Assembly (NCBI GenBank): GCA_002256245.1
Contig: NKIU01000004.1
Span: 124,001-188,000 of the forward strand
Length of the DNA stretch: 64,000 bases
Direction: 5' to 3'
From: Pseudorhodobacter sp. PARRP1
GTDB lineage: Bacteria; Pseudomonadota; Alphaproteobacteria; Rhodobacterales; Rhodobacteraceae
Part shown: in pieces, positions 45,943-55,505 of the stretch
Layout of the letters: every line of letters starts with the position of its first letter
How positions within the stretch are numbered: the stretch's first letter is position 1
Notes under the pieces: model-generated
Told to the model about the DNA's origin: nothing
Seen by the model: the letters and a program-made list of their open reading frames with translations, nothing else
The model's database searches: none
Position numbers and translations under genes: made by a program

Positions 45943-47010
45943 ATGGCAGCGGCAAATCTGATCGAGTTGAACGGGAAGCGGGATATGGACAAGGCAAAGG
46001 CGTTGGAAAGCGCTCTGGCACAGATTGAACGGCAGTTCGGCAAAGGCTCGATCATGAAGCTGGGCCAGGACAATCCGGTGATGGATATCGAGGCCACCTC
46101 GACCGGGTCGCTGGGGTTGGATATCGCCCTGGGCATTGGTGGTCTGCCGCAGGGGCGGATCATTGAAATTTATGGTCCCGAAAGCTCGGGCAAAACCACG
46201 CTGACGCTGCATGTGGTGGCCGAACAGCAGAAGAAGGGCGGCGTTTGCGCGTTTGTCGATGCGGAACACGCGCTTGATCCGCAATATGCAAAGAAGCTGG
46301 GCGTCAATCTGGATGAATTGCTGATCAGCCAACCCGACACCGGTGAGCAGGCGCTGGAGATTGTCGATACATTGGTGCGCTCGGGCGCGGTCAGCCTGAT
46401 TGTGGTTGATTCCGTTGCAGCACTGGTGCCGAAATCGGAAATTGAAGGCGATATGGGCGACATGCAGATGGGCAGCCAGGCCCGCCTGATGTCGCAGGCG
46501 ATGCGCAAGCTGACCGGCAGCATCGGCAAATCGAACTGCATGGTGATCTTCATCAACCAGATCCGCATGAAGATTGGCGTGATGTTTGGCAGCCCCGAGA
46601 CCACAACCGGCGGCAACGCGCTGAAATTTTATGCAAGCGTGCGCCTCGATATCCGTCGGACCGGTGCGATCAAGGATCGCGACGAAGTTGTCGGCAATGC
46701 AACCCGCGTCAAGGTTGTGAAGAACAAGGTCTCGCCGCCGTTCAAGGAAGTTGAATTCGACATCATGTATGGCGAGGGCATCTCGAAGGTGGGCGAACTC
46801 GTTGATCTGGGTGTCAAGGCGGGTGTGGTTGATAAATCCGGCAGCTGGTATTCGTTCCGCGACGAGCGGATCGGTCAGGGCCGGGAAAACGCCAAAACCT
46901 TCCTGAAGCAAAACCCGGCGATGGCCCTTGAGATCGAAGACAAAATCCGCGCCGCCAACGGGTTGGATTTCTCGGTCAAGTCCGATGACGGCGCGATGAT
47001 CGACGATTAA
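45943..47010 (+). CDS. recA: Recombinase RecA
   Basis: A 355-residue DNA-strand-exchange ATPase. Walker A is GPESSGKTT (about 79-87), Walker [13 protein letters not shown], the L1/L2 DNA loops include [16 protein letters not shown] and [18 protein letters not shown], and the C-terminus is acidic (DDGAMIDD). It drives homologous recombination and LexA self-cleavage. AAGGG lies 8 bases before the ATG. Confidence 0.97.
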   Translation: MAAANLIELNGKRDMDKAKALESALAQIERQFGKGSIMKLGQDNPVMDIEATSTGSLGLDIALGIGGLPQGRIIEIYGPESSGKTTLTLHVVAEQQKKGGVCAFVDAEHALDPQYAKKLGVNLDELLISQPDTGEQALEIVDTLVRSGAVSLIVVDSVAALVPKSEIEGDMGDMQMGSQARLMSQAMRKLTGSIGKSNCMVIFINQIRMKIGVMFGSPETTTGGNALKFYASVRLDIRRTGAIKDRDEVVGNATRVKVVKNKVSPPFKEVEFDIMYGEGISKVGELVDLGVKAGVVDKSGSWYSFRDERIGQGRENAKTFLKQNPAMALEIEDKIRAANGLDFSVKSDDGAMIDD

Positions 47011-47034
47011 GGTTTGACCAAACAGTTGAATTTC

Positions 47035-47065
47035 AGGCCGGAAACGTCAAGTTTCCGGCCTTTTT
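47035..47065 (+). terminator. Terminator of recA
   Basis: An 11-bp stem (AGGCCGGAAAC 47035-47045 with 47051-47061), loop GTCAA, and a run of five T (47061-47065). A textbook intrinsic terminator. Confidence 0.92.
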
Positions 47066-47105
47066 GCATCGACAGTGGACAGCCCCCGCGGCGCCGGATA
47101 AACGG

Positions 47106-47132
47106 AGCGGGACCAGAGTTTTCCCGCTTTTT
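47106..47132 (+). terminator. Terminator-like hairpin just before the alaS ribosome-binding site
   Basis: AGCGGGA (47106-47112) pairs with TCCCGCT (47122-47128) and is followed by five T (47128-47132), then GGAGG (47133-47137) and the alaS ATG at 47147. CCCGC upstream (47085-47089) could pair with GCGGG (47107-47111) and open the hairpin. It looks like an attenuator, but no Ala-rich leader peptide is present. Confidence 0.55.
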
Positions 47133-47146
47133 GGAGGCCCAAGCCT

Positions 47147-49801
47147 ATGGCTTCGTTGAATGACATCCGCTCGACCTATCTCGATTTTTTCGTGCGCAAC
47201 GGCCACAAACGTGTGGACAGCTCGCCCCTGGTGCCGCGCAATGACCCGACGCTGATGTTCGCAAACTCTGGCATGGTGCAGTTCAAGAATTGCTTCACCG
47301 GGGTGGAGACACGCGATTACAAACGCGCGACCACGGCGCAAAAATGCGTGCGCGCGGGTGGCAAGCACAACGATCTCGACAATGTCGGCTACACGGCACG
47401 CCACCACACGTTTTTCGAAATGCTGGGAAATTTCAGTTTTGGTGACTACTTCAAGGACCAAGCCATTGCTTTTGCTTGGGAATTGCTGACGAAGGATTTC
47501 GGGCTGAACAAAGACAAGCTGCTCGTCACGGTGTATCACACCGATGACGAGGCGGCCTCAATCTGGAAGAAGGTCGCGGGGCTGCCCGACAGCCGGATCA
47601 TCCGCATCGCCAGCGATGACAATTTCTGGCGCATGGGGCCGACCGGGCCGTGCGGGCCTTGCACCGAGATTTTTTACGATCACGGCGACCATATCTGGGG
47701 CGGCCCTCCGGGTTCGGCCGAGGAGGATGGCGACCGTTTCATCGAAATCTGGAACAACGTGTTCATGCAGAACGAACAGTTCGCCGATGGCACGATGCGC
47801 CCGCTGGACATGCAGTCGATCGACACCGGCATGGGGTTGGAGCGGATCGGCGCGTTGTTGCAGGGCAAGCACGACAATTATGACACCGATCTGATGCGCG
47901 CGCTGATTGAGGTTTCGGCGCATGCGACGCACAGTGATCCGGATGGTCCGGGGAAAACCAGCCACCGGGTTATCGCCGACCATCTGCGCTCGACCTCGTT
48001 TCTGATCGCGGACGGGGTGACGCCCAGCAACGAAGGGCGCGGCTATGTGCTGCGCCGGATCATGCGGCGGGCGATGCGGCACGCGCATATGCTGGGCGCA
48101 AAAGACCCGGTGATGCACAAATTGGTACCGGCGTTGGTGCAGCAGATGGGGGCGGCCTACCCAGAGTTGCAGCGCGCGCAAAGCCTGATCGAAGAAACGC
48201 AACTGCTGGAAGAAACCCGGTTCAAAACCACGCTGGATCGCGGCCTGCGCTTGCTGCATGACGAGCTAGATCACCTACCCGAAGGTGGCGCTCTGCCGGG
48301 GGGCGTGGCGTTCAAGCTATACGACACCTATGGCTTCCCGCTGGATCTGACACAAGATGTGCTGCGCGAGAAGGATCGCGCTGTGGATGTCGCGGGCTTC
48401 GATGCCGCGATGCAGGAACAAAAGACCAAGGCGCGCGCGGCGTGGTCGGGTGCGGGCGGCACGGCGGATGCGAAGATCTGGTTCGAGATCGCCGAGGCGC
48501 ATGGCACCACCGAATTCCTCGGCTATGACACCGAAACCGCCGAGGGGCAGATTGACGCTTTGGTGCGGGACGGTGGGTTGATCGGCGCCGCCGAGGTTGG
48601 GACGAGCGTGCAGATCGTGGTTAATCAGACGCCGTTTTATGCCGAAAGTGGCGGTCAGGTTGGCGACACCGGCTATGTGCGCACGGCGACGGGGCTGGCA
48701 GAGGTGACGGATACGCGCAAAACTGCCGGGGTGTTCATCCATGTGGCATCGGTGCGCGAGGGCACGATCCTGCGCGGGCAACCGGCGAAACTGGAGGTCA
48801 GCCACGCGCGCCGCAAGGCCATCCGGGCCAATCACTCGGCCACCCACCTGCTGCACGAGGCTTTGCGTCGGGCGTTGGGCGATCATGTGGCACAGCGTGG
48901 ATCGTTGAACGCGGCGGACCGGTTGCGGTTTGATTTCAGCCATTCGGCGGCAATGTCTGAGGCGGATCAGGTTAAGGTTGAAGCGGAAGTCAATGAATTC
49001 ATTCGGCAAAACACTGCCGTTGATACCCGTATCATGACCCCGGACGACGCGCGCGCTTTGGGGGCGCAGGCACTGTTTGGCGAGAAATATGGCGATGAAG
49101 TGCGGGTGGTGTCGATGGGCACGCTCGACGGTTCGGGCAAAGGCAGCGAGGGGCGGACGTATTCGCTGGAACTGTGCGGCGGCACGCATGTGGCGCGGAC
49201 GGGCGATATTGGTGCATTTGTGCTGCTGAGCGATTCTGCCTCGTCGTCTGGTGTGCGCCGGATTGAGGCTTTGACCGGCCAAGCCGCGCTGGAGCATCTG
49301 CGCGCGCAGGATCAGCGGTTGGCGGCGGTGGCTTTGGCGTTGAAGACGCATCCGGGCGATGTGCTGGACCGGGTGAAGGCGCTGCAGGACGAGCGGCGCA
49401 GTCTGGCGAATGAAGTGGCGCAGTTGCGCCGCGAGTTGGCGATGGGCGGTAAGTCTGGTGGCCCGCAGATCAATGAAATCAACGGGGTAAAGCTGATTGC
49501 TCAGGTGCTTTCGGGGGTTTCGGGCAAGGATTTGCCGGGGTTGATTGACGAGATGAAGGCACAGATCGGCTCTGGCGCGATTGTGCTGATTGCCGACACT
49601 GGCGCGAAACCGGCGGTGGCTGCGGGTGTCACGGCGGACCTGACCGCACGGATTTCGGCGGTGACGCTGGCGAAGGCGGCCGTGGAGGCTTTGGGTGGCA
49701 AGGGCGGCGGCGGTCGGCCAGATATGGCGCAGGGTGGCGGCGCTGACATCGCGCTGGCAGATGCGGCGATTGCAGCGGTGCATGCCGCTTTGGAGGCTTG
49801 A
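47147..49801 (+). CDS. alaS: Alanyl-tRNA synthetase
   Basis: An 884-residue class II synthetase. The catalytic domain starts [20 protein letters not shown] and has motif 2 in [16 protein letters not shown]. The editing domain carries HxxxH ([13 protein letters not shown]) and the C-x3-H partner ([15 protein letters not shown]), so Ser/Gly proofreading should work. A C-terminal C-Ala dimerisation domain ends it ([14 protein letters not shown]). SD GGAGG is 9 bases before the ATG. Confidence 0.96.
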   Translation: MASLNDIRSTYLDFFVRNGHKRVDSSPLVPRNDPTLMFANSGMVQFKNCFTGVETRDYKRATTAQKCVRAGGKHNDLDNVGYTARHHTFFEMLGNFSFGDYFKDQAIAFAWELLTKDFGLNKDKLLVTVYHTDDEAASIWKKVAGLPDSRIIRIASDDNFWRMGPTGPCGPCTEIFYDHGDHIWGGPPGSAEEDGDRFIEIWNNVFMQNEQFADGTMRPLDMQSIDTGMGLERIGALLQGKHDNYDTDLMRALIEVSAHATHSDPDGPGKTSHRVIADHLRSTSFLIADGVTPSNEGRGYVLRRIMRRAMRHAHMLGAKDPVMHKLVPALVQQMGAAYPELQRAQSLIEETQLLEETRFKTTLDRGLRLLHDELDHLPEGGALPGGVAFKLYDTYGFPLDLTQDVLREKDRAVDVAGFDAAMQEQKTKARAAWSGAGGTADAKIWFEIAEAHGTTEFLGYDTETAEGQIDALVRDGGLIGAAEVGTSVQIVVNQTPFYAESGGQVGDTGYVRTATGLAEVTDTRKTAGVFIHVASVREGTILRGQPAKLEVSHARRKAIRANHSATHLLHEALRRALGDHVAQRGSLNAADRLRFDFSHSAAMSEADQVKVEAEVNEFIRQNTAVDTRIMTPDDARALGAQALFGEKYGDEVRVVSMGTLDGSGKGSEGRTYSLELCGGTHVARTGDIGAFVLLSDSASSSGVRRIEALTGQAALEHLRAQDQRLAAVALALKTHPGDVLDRVKALQDERRSLANEVAQLRRELAMGGKSGGPQINEINGVKLIAQVLSGVSGKDLPGLIDEMKAQIGSGAIVLIADTGAKPAVAAGVTADLTARISAVTLAKAAVEALGGKGGGGRPDMAQGGGADIALADAAIAAVHAALEA

Positions 49802-49802
49802 G

Positions 49803-50096
49803 ATGGCAACAGCTTTGTGGATCGCCCATGTCGCGGTAAGCGACGCCGAGGCTTACGGCAAATACGCGGCGCTGGCGGGGCCGATCCTGGCCTCGTTCGG
49901 GGAAAATTTCCTCGCACGATCAGGGCGTTATGTGCAGCTTGAGGGCAATGACCGCGCGCGCAACGTGGTGGCGCGCTTCCCCAGTGTGGAAGCGGCGGTA
50001 GAGTGTTACCACTCGGCAGCCTATCAGGCGGCTTTGGTTCATGCGAAGGGCGCCTCGGTGCGCGATCTGGTGGTGGTGGAGGAGTTGGGCGCCTAG
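49803..50096 (+). CDS. DUF1330 family protein
   Basis: A 97-residue protein (MATALWIAHVAVSDAEAYGK...). The ferredoxin-like alpha/beta pattern of DUF1330 is complete: WIAHVAVSDAEAYGKYAALA, then ENFLARSGRYVQLEG, ARFPSVEAAVECYHSAAYQ. It begins one base after the alaS stop, so is probably co-translated. No enzymatic function is known for most members. Confidence 0.85.
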   Translation: MATALWIAHVAVSDAEAYGKYAALAGPILASFGENFLARSGRYVQLEGNDRARNVVARFPSVEAAVECYHSAAYQAALVHAKGASVRDLVVVEELGA

Positions 50097-50200
50097 CCTT
50101 CGCCTCGCTCAAATTGAACGGAAAAATGTGCTGCAACCGGTGCATTTTGTGGTATGTTTTCCTCAAGAGTCCGGTTCAGGGCCAATACGTGGGGGCAGTT

Positions 50201-51031
50201 ATGTGTCGTTGGGCAGCTTACGCGGGCGCGCCGATCTTTCTGGAAGAGATCATCAGCCGTCCGGGCCATTCCTTGATCCACCAAAGCCATTGCGCCACGC
50301 AGTGTCATTCGTCGATCAATGCCGATGGTTTTGGCGTGGCCTGGTATGGCGACCGGGCAGAGCCGGGGCTGTATCGCGATGTGCTGCCGGCCTGGTCTGA
50401 TCCGAACCTGCGCAGCCTGACGGCGCAGGTGAAATCGGGGCTGTTTTTGGCGCATGTGCGGGCGTCAACCGGCACCGCGACCAGTCGCAACAACTGCCAT
50501 CCGTTCGTGCATGGCGCTTGGTCGTTCATGCACAACGGGCAGGTCGGCGGCTATGATCAGTTTCGCCGCGACGCGGATATGATGATACCGGACGCGCTTT
50601 ATGCGGCGCGCAAGGGGGCCACGGATTCTGAGGCGCTGTTTTTGGTGGCCGTGGCCGAGGGGTTGGACGCTGATCCGCGCGCTGCGTTGGAGCGCGCCTC
50701 GGCGCGGTTTATCGCCGTGGCCAAGGCCAAGGGGGCGGCACCGCATCTTCGGATGACGGCGGCGCTTAGCGATGGCAAGCGGCTTTATGCGGTGCGCTAT
50801 GCCACGGATGATGCCGCACCCAGCCTGTATTACCGCTGGTCAGAAACCCGCGGCGGCATGGCGGTGGTGTCGGAACCGCTTGAGGCGGAGGAGGGCGGTT
50901 GGAACCAGATCGCCTCGAACACCTTCTGCACCTTCGACGGCGCGCAGGTTAAGGTGGAGCCTTTCCTGCCTTGCAAGATGGCGGGCCGCTACACTGTGGA
51001 CAGCGCAGATGCGTCGTTTGCTGCAGAATAG
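50201..51031 (+). CDS. Class II glutamine amidotransferase (EgtC/YafJ-like)
   Basis: A 276-residue Ntn hydrolase. The start ATG at 50201 is followed at once by Cys2 (MCRWAAYAG), which becomes the catalytic N-terminal nucleophile when Met is removed; GGGGG lies 5 bases upstream. Conserved blocks are INADGFGVAWYG, LFLAHVRASTGTATSRNNCH (glutamine binding) and WSFMHNGQVGG. Relatives include EgtC, which hydrolyses a gamma-glutamyl intermediate of ergothioneine synthesis, but no egt genes are near; a stand-alone YafJ role is equally possible. Confidence 0.85.
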   Translation: MCRWAAYAGAPIFLEEIISRPGHSLIHQSHCATQCHSSINADGFGVAWYGDRAEPGLYRDVLPAWSDPNLRSLTAQVKSGLFLAHVRASTGTATSRNNCHPFVHGAWSFMHNGQVGGYDQFRRDADMMIPDALYAARKGATDSEALFLVAVAEGLDADPRAALERASARFIAVAKAKGAAPHLRMTAALSDGKRLYAVRYATDDAAPSLYYRWSETRGGMAVVSEPLEAEEGGWNQIASNTFCTFDGAQVKVEPFLPCKMAGRYTVDSADASFAAE

Positions 51032-51041
51032 CTTCAAATAG

Positions 51042-51890
51042 CTATTTGATCCGACCACTTGCCACCAGATCAGCCAGCAGATGATCATGTGTGGTGCAGG
51101 GCGCGTCGATTTTATGAAAATAGCCCATGTCGCGCACCATTTCGGCATTGATCGACGATACATCCCCGCGCGTCATTTTAACTTTCTGAAAGTATTCGAC
51201 GCTTTGTATTGCATAGTGGTTGAGGTGAAATCGCTCATTCTCGGACACCGTGCGTGACGAACAAGCCCCGACAACGCGGTGGGTTTTCAAGGTTTTTTGC
51301 GTTTTCAACACAGAGGTGCGACAGAGATATTTACGCCCACCCTCGGCGTAGCGCCAGGGTGTGCATTGGGTAAAGCCCTGACGCAAACTTTGCGGGTGTT
51401 TGTCCAATCCGCTGCTGCCAAACATCCGCCAATTTGCATAGATCACATCTGAATGATAAAAATCAGGCAGTTGTGCGGCAATGGTTTCCCCCGATGGGCA
51501 GAACCAAAACTCATCCAGATCGGCAATCAACAGCCATTGGCATCTTTTGGCGATCTTCATTTCCTTGATGGCCGACCAGTAATGCTGCTTCTGACGGTAG
51601 CGTTGAGGATATTCTACCAATTCTACAATGCCTTGCGCGACCCACGCCTTGGCTTTTGCGACCGTGTCGTCGGTGCTGCCATTGTCGATCAGAAAGATTT
51701 TGCCCGCACCCATGGAAATGTAGTGCTGCACCCATTCGTCAATGTTCATGGCTTCATCTTTCATGATGCCAAGAACACCCAATTCATGTTCGTAATTGCC
51801 CTGCGTCTGGCCGTGCAATTTGCGGCGCGTCAGACGGTGGTAATTCAATGCCTTTACGGCTGCTTTTAGTCTATTCAACAACGAGAACAC
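51042..51890 (-). CDS. Glycosyltransferase family 2/92-like protein, copy A
   Basis: A 282-residue protein. The GT-A fold is indicated by LGVLGIMKDEAMNIDEWVQH, KIFLIDNGSTDDTVAKAKAW and the metal-binding LIADLDEFWFC (DxD-like). No transmembrane segment is seen. It probably adds a sugar to a surface polysaccharide or glycolipid; donor and acceptor are unknown. The next gene upstream is a close paralogue, and both end LLADLVASG(R/K)IK. GC (about 52% by hand over 300 bases) is lower than its surroundings, suggesting acquisition. Confidence 0.8.
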   Translation of the reverse strand: MFSLLNRLKAAVKALNYHRLTRRKLHGQTQGNYEHELGVLGIMKDEAMNIDEWVQHYISMGAGKIFLIDNGSTDDTVAKAKAWVAQGIVELVEYPQRYRQKQHYWSAIKEMKIAKRCQWLLIADLDEFWFCPSGETIAAQLPDFYHSDVIYANWRMFGSSGLDKHPQSLRQGFTQCTPWRYAEGGRKYLCRTSVLKTQKTLKTHRVVGACSSRTVSENERFHLNHYAIQSVEYFQKVKMTRGDVSSINAEMVRDMGYFHKIDAPCTTHDHLLADLVASGRIK

Positions 51891-51952
51891 CCAAAGGTTT
51901 GATAAAACTCAGAAAGTCGATCCGATACCCAACGCAACCTGAAATGACAGTT

Positions 51953-52807
51953 TCATTTAATCTTACCACTGGCCACCAGATCGGCCAACAGATGATCGGG
52001 TTGGGTGGCGCTTGCGTTCTGACCATCGAAGAATTGCATGTGTTTGAGAGTATCATTCTTCGGCTTGCTGACCGCGCCGCGCGGCATTTTAACCGTCTGA
52101 AAGAATTCCAGACTTTGGGTGACGTAGTGATTGAGATGAAACCGCTCGTTATCTGACACCGTGCGCTCGGAGCGGGCACCGTTCACGGTGTGCACGCCCA
52201 TGCTGCGGCCCGAGGTGATCACCGAAGTGCGGCACATATATTTGCGTCCGGTGTGAAAGTGCAGGCCGGGAATGCACGTTGTCAGGGCTTGGCGCAGGCT
52301 GGCGGGATGCTGGATGCATCCGTTGCTGCCGAACACCCGCCAGTTGCCATAGATCACGTCAAAGTCGCGGAAATCATCCAGTTGCGCGGCGATAGGCTCG
52401 CCTGAGGGGCAAAACCAGAATTCATCCAGATCGGCCACGATCAGCCATTTGCATTTGCGGCGGATGTTCAACTGTTTGAAAGCTGTCCAGTAATGCGCGG
52501 TCTGGCGATGGCGCTCGGGATATTCGACAAGCTCGAGCACGCCCTTTTCGACCCAGGACTTAGCCTTTTGGACGGTGTCATCTGTGCTGGCGTTGTCGAT
52601 CAGAAAGATCTTGCCCGCGCCCATCGACAGATAATGTTGCACCCATTCGTCAAGGTTCATGGCTTCGTTTTTCATGATGCCAAGCACGCCGAGGGTAAAT
52701 TCATGCGCCGCGTTGGCCTCTCGCTGAACCCGTAGCCGCTCGATGCGATTGCGGTTCCAGGTGCGCAGAGTGTTTCTCAGGCTGGCAAGCACGTGCAGTA
52801 TCCCCAT
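51953..52807 (-). CDS. Glycosyltransferase family 2/92-like protein, copy B
   Basis: A 284-residue paralogue of the adjacent gene with the same blocks: LGVLGIMKNEAMNLDEWVQH, KIFLIDNASTDDTVQKAKSW, LIVADLDEFWFCPSGEPIAA and NERFHLNHYVTQS. I start it at the ATG at 52807 (MGILHVLASLRNTLRTWN), which matches the length of copy A; earlier in-frame ATGs reach into the typA terminator. It lies 62 bases upstream of copy A on the same strand. Substrates are unknown. Confidence 0.8.
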   Translation of the reverse strand: MGILHVLASLRNTLRTWNRNRIERLRVQREANAAHEFTLGVLGIMKNEAMNLDEWVQHYLSMGAGKIFLIDNASTDDTVQKAKSWVEKGVLELVEYPERHRQTAHYWTAFKQLNIRRKCKWLIVADLDEFWFCPSGEPIAAQLDDFRDFDVIYGNWRVFGSNGCIQHPASLRQALTTCIPGLHFHTGRKYMCRTSVITSGRSMGVHTVNGARSERTVSDNERFHLNHYVTQSLEFFQTVKMPRGAVSKPKNDTLKHMQFFDGQNASATQPDHLLADLVASGKIK

Positions 52808-52884
52808 CAAATGCTTTTGGATAATGCACGTTTGCAAGGCGGCGGTGCAACCTGTCTCAATGACCATGCCGCGGCGTTCTATAA

Positions 52885-52910
52885 AAAAACCCGCCATGTG
52901 GCGGGTTTTT
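52885..52910 (-). terminator. Terminator of typA
   Basis: AAAAACCCGCCA (52885-52896) pairs with TGGCGGGTTTTT (52899-52910); on the minus strand a run of T follows, 6 bases after the typA stop. It can also act in the other direction. Confidence 0.88.
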
Positions 52911-52915
52911 CTGGA

Positions 52916-54733
52916 TCAGGCCGAGCGCGACATGCGCTTGCGGTCGTTCGGATCAAGGTAGCGTTTGCGCATCCGCACCGATTTCGGCGTCACTTCGACC
53001 AGTTCGTCATCGTCGATATAGGCGATGCACTGTTCCAGGCTAAGCTTGACCGGGGTGGTCAGGCGCACCGCCTCGTCGGTGCCAGAGGCCCGCACGTTGG
53101 TCAGTTGTTTGCCCTTCAGCGGGTTCACTTCCAGATCGTTGTCGCGCGAGTGTTCGCCGATGATCATGCCGGTGTAAACCGGTTCCTGCACGCCGATGAA
53201 GAAGTGGCCGCGATCTTCCAGTTTCCACATCGCGTAGGCCACCGAAATCCCGGATTCCATCGAGATCAGAACGCCTTGACGGCGGCCTTCGATGGCGCCC
53301 TTGTGCGGCGCCCAATCGTGGAACACGCGGTTCAGAACGCCGGTGCCGCGGGTGTCGGTCATGAACTGACCGTGATAGCCGATCAGACCGCGCGAGGGCA
53401 CATGTGCGATGATGCGGGTTTTGCCAGCGCCTGCCGGTTTCATCTCAACCAGATCGCCCTTGCGCGGGCCGGTCAGCTTTTCGATCACAGCGCCGGTGTA
53501 TTCGTCATCGACGTCGATGGTGACTTCTTCGATCGGTTCGGATTTCACACCGTCGATGTCCTTGAACAGCACGCGCGGGCGGCTGATCGACAGCTCAAAG
53601 CCCTCACGGCGCATGTTTTCGATCAAGACGCCCATTTGCAATTCGCCGCGACCGGCCACTTCAAAGGCGTCGCCGCCGGGGGTGTCGGTGACTTTGATCG
53701 CAACGTTGATCTCGGCTTCTTTCATCAGACGCTCGCGGATCACGCGCGACTGCACTTTGCTACCTTCTTTGCCAGCGAGCGGGCTGTCGTTGATGCCGAA
53801 GGTGATCGAAATCGTCGGCGGATCAATCGGTTGCGCCGGGATCGCGGTTTCAATTTCCAACGCGCAAAGCGTGTCGGCCACGGTGGCTTTGGTCATGCCC
53901 GCGAGGGTGACGATGTCGCCCGCCTCTGCCGCATCAATCGGGGTCATCACAAGGCCACGGTAGGCGAGGACTTTCGAGACGCGGAATTGCTCCAGCTTTT
54001 CGCCATCGCGGCTCAGCGCCTTGATGGTTTCGCCAGCTTTCAGCGTGCCAGCCTCAACCCGGCCGGTCAGAATGCGGCCGATGAACGGGTCAGCGGAAAG
54101 TGTAGTCGCCAGCATCTGGAAGGGTTCAGCGCGGCGCGAGATTTGTTTGGGTTCCGGCACATGCTTGATCACCAGCTCATAGAGTGCTGTCAGATCCTTG
54201 CGCGGGCCGTCAAGTTCAACGTCAGCCCAGCCGGAACGGCCCGACGCATAGAGCACCGGGAAGTCGAGTTGGTCATCATCAGCGCCAAGGTTGGCGAACA
54301 GATCGAACACTTCGTTCAGCGCGCGGGAAGGCTCGGCGTCGTGCTTGTCAACCTTGTTCAGCACCACGATGGGGCGCAGGCCCAAAGCGAGGGCTTTCGA
54401 GGTCACGAATTTGGTTTGCGGCATCGGGCCTTCGGCGGCGTCCACCAGCAGCACCACGCCGTCAACCATCGACAGGATACGCTCCACTTCGCCGCCGAAA
54501 TCGGCGTGTCCGGGGGTATCGACGATGTTGATACGCGCGCCGCCCCATTCAAGGCTGGTGCATTTCGCAAGAATGGTGATGCCACGCTCGCGTTCAATGT
54601 CGTTGCTGTCCATCGCGCGTTCGGCAACCGCTTGGTTGTCGCGGAAGGAACCGGACTGTTTCAGCAGTTCGTCAACGAGGGTGGTCTTGCCATGGTCAAC
54701 GTGCGCGATGATGGCGATGTTGCGAAGCTCCAT
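52916..54733 (-). CDS. typA: Translational GTPase TypA/BipA
   Basis: A 605-residue ribosome-binding GTPase. G1 is AHVDHGKTTLVDELL (10-24), G2 region RERGITILAKCTS, G3 DTPGHADFGGE, G4 LNKVDKHDAEP. Elongation-factor-like domains II, III and V follow, then the TypA-specific C-terminal domain (LEQCIAYIDDDELVEVTP, then KSVRMRKRYLD). It helps 50S assembly and stress adaptation. No clear Shine-Dalgarno precedes the ATG (CTCCCCG). Confidence 0.95.
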   Translation of the reverse strand: MELRNIAIIAHVDHGKTTLVDELLKQSGSFRDNQAVAERAMDSNDIERERGITILAKCTSLEWGGARINIVDTPGHADFGGEVERILSMVDGVVLLVDAAEGPMPQTKFVTSKALALGLRPIVVLNKVDKHDAEPSRALNEVFDLFANLGADDDQLDFPVLYASGRSGWADVELDGPRKDLTALYELVIKHVPEPKQISRRAEPFQMLATTLSADPFIGRILTGRVEAGTLKAGETIKALSRDGEKLEQFRVSKVLAYRGLVMTPIDAAEAGDIVTLAGMTKATVADTLCALEIETAIPAQPIDPPTISITFGINDSPLAGKEGSKVQSRVIRERLMKEAEINVAIKVTDTPGGDAFEVAGRGELQMGVLIENMRREGFELSISRPRVLFKDIDGVKSEPIEEVTIDVDDEYTGAVIEKLTGPRKGDLVEMKPAGAGKTRIIAHVPSRGLIGYHGQFMTDTRGTGVLNRVFHDWAPHKGAIEGRRQGVLISMESGISVAYAMWKLEDRGHFFIGVQEPVYTGMIIGEHSRDNDLEVNPLKGKQLTNVRASGTDEAVRLTTPVKLSLEQCIAYIDDDELVEVTPKSVRMRKRYLDPNDRKRMSRSA

Positions 54734-54808
54734 CGGGGAGGTCTCTTTCTTTTGTCAGCTTTGGCGCGGCGATAGCCTAGATAGGCCGGAAAGGCCAGAG
54801 GAACCTTT

Positions 54809-55411
54809 TCAGGTGGCGATGTATCGGTCGCGGCGGTGGTTGATGGCGAGGAAAATGTTGAAAACGGCGGCACCGAGGAAGGACCAGCCCAGAATATGCC
54901 AGTCGAGAAACAGGAGTGAGACAGTGAACAGGATCGCGTCAAAAATCAGTTGCGCGTAGCCTGCCTGAAAGCCGGTGCGGTCTTGCAGGATCAGCCACAG
55001 GATCGAGATGCCGCCAAAGCTGCCGCCGTGGCGGACGACGGCAAGGGCGGCGATGCCGAACAGGATGCCAAAGAGGACTGCGGCGAAGGCGGGTTGGATG
55101 TGCTGGAACGACAGCCAGCGCGGCAGGATGGCGATGGCAAGCGACAGCAGGCCGACGCAGAGGAAGGTTTTCAGGGTGAACGCCAGCCCCATGCGTTTGT
55201 AGCCAAACCACAGGAACGGCAGCGAGATGGTGAAATACACCGCCGAGAACGGCCAGCCGGTGGCGTAGCTGATCAGGGCTGCGACCCCGGTGGTTTGGCC
55301 CGCGATGAAGCCCATGTAGGTCAGGATGTGCATGCCGACGGCGGCCATGCAGATACCGAAGGCGATGCCTTGGGCGTCTTCAATCGCGGAGTGGTGGTGG
55401 GCTTCGGTCAT
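54809..55411 (-). CDS. YitT family membrane protein
   Basis: A 200-residue protein with about five or six helices (GIAFGICMAAVGMHILTYMG, FIAGQTTGVAALISYATGW, AAVLFGILFGIAALAVVRHG). The GGSFGGISILWLILQ block marks the YitT/DUF161 family. The C-terminal cytoplasmic DUF2179 domain is missing, as in short forms. Function is unknown. A strong promoter ends about 7 bases before its ATG, so the message should be leaderless; no Shine-Dalgarno is present. Confidence 0.8.
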   Translation of the reverse strand: MTEAHHHSAIEDAQGIAFGICMAAVGMHILTYMGFIAGQTTGVAALISYATGWPFSAVYFTISLPFLWFGYKRMGLAFTLKTFLCVGLLSLAIAILPRWLSFQHIQPAFAAVLFGILFGIAALAVVRHGGSFGGISILWLILQDRTGFQAGYAQLIFDAILFTVSLLFLDWHILGWSFLGAAVFNIFLAINHRRDRYIAT

Positions 55412-55416
55412 AGGCT

Positions 55417-55445
55417 CGCATAGCGCGGGGCTTCATCTATGTCAA
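55417..55445 (-). promoter_or_regulatory. Promoter of yitT, giving a leaderless mRNA
   Basis: On the minus strand, TTGACA (55445-55440), 17 bases, TATGCG (55422-55417). Transcription should begin at about 55409-55411, exactly where the ATG of the yitT-like gene is. Confidence 0.65.
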
Positions 55446-55470
55446 TAATGCTGACCTATCGGGTGGGGCA

Positions 55471-55501
55471 AAAAAAGGCCCGGCGCGATGGCCGGGCCTT
55501 T
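55471..55501 (-). terminator. Terminator of icd
   Basis: AAAGGCCCGGC (55474-55484) pairs with GCCGGGCCTTT (55491-55501), loop GCGATG; six T follow on the minus strand (55476-55471). Confidence 0.92.
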
Positions 55502-55505
55502 GGGT

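Noticed and set aside
47075-47101. Short GTG ORF (8 codons) before alaS as a leader peptide
   Set aside because: It has no Shine-Dalgarno and only one Ala codon, so it does not look like an alanine sensor; mentioned only as part of the hairpin finding.
52793-54775. 660-codon open frame on the plus strand opposite typA
   Set aside because: It is a shadow of the minus-strand typA gene: the protein is His/Arg/Gly-rich and lacks any family motif, while typA shows complete GTPase motifs. High GC makes such long antisense frames common here.
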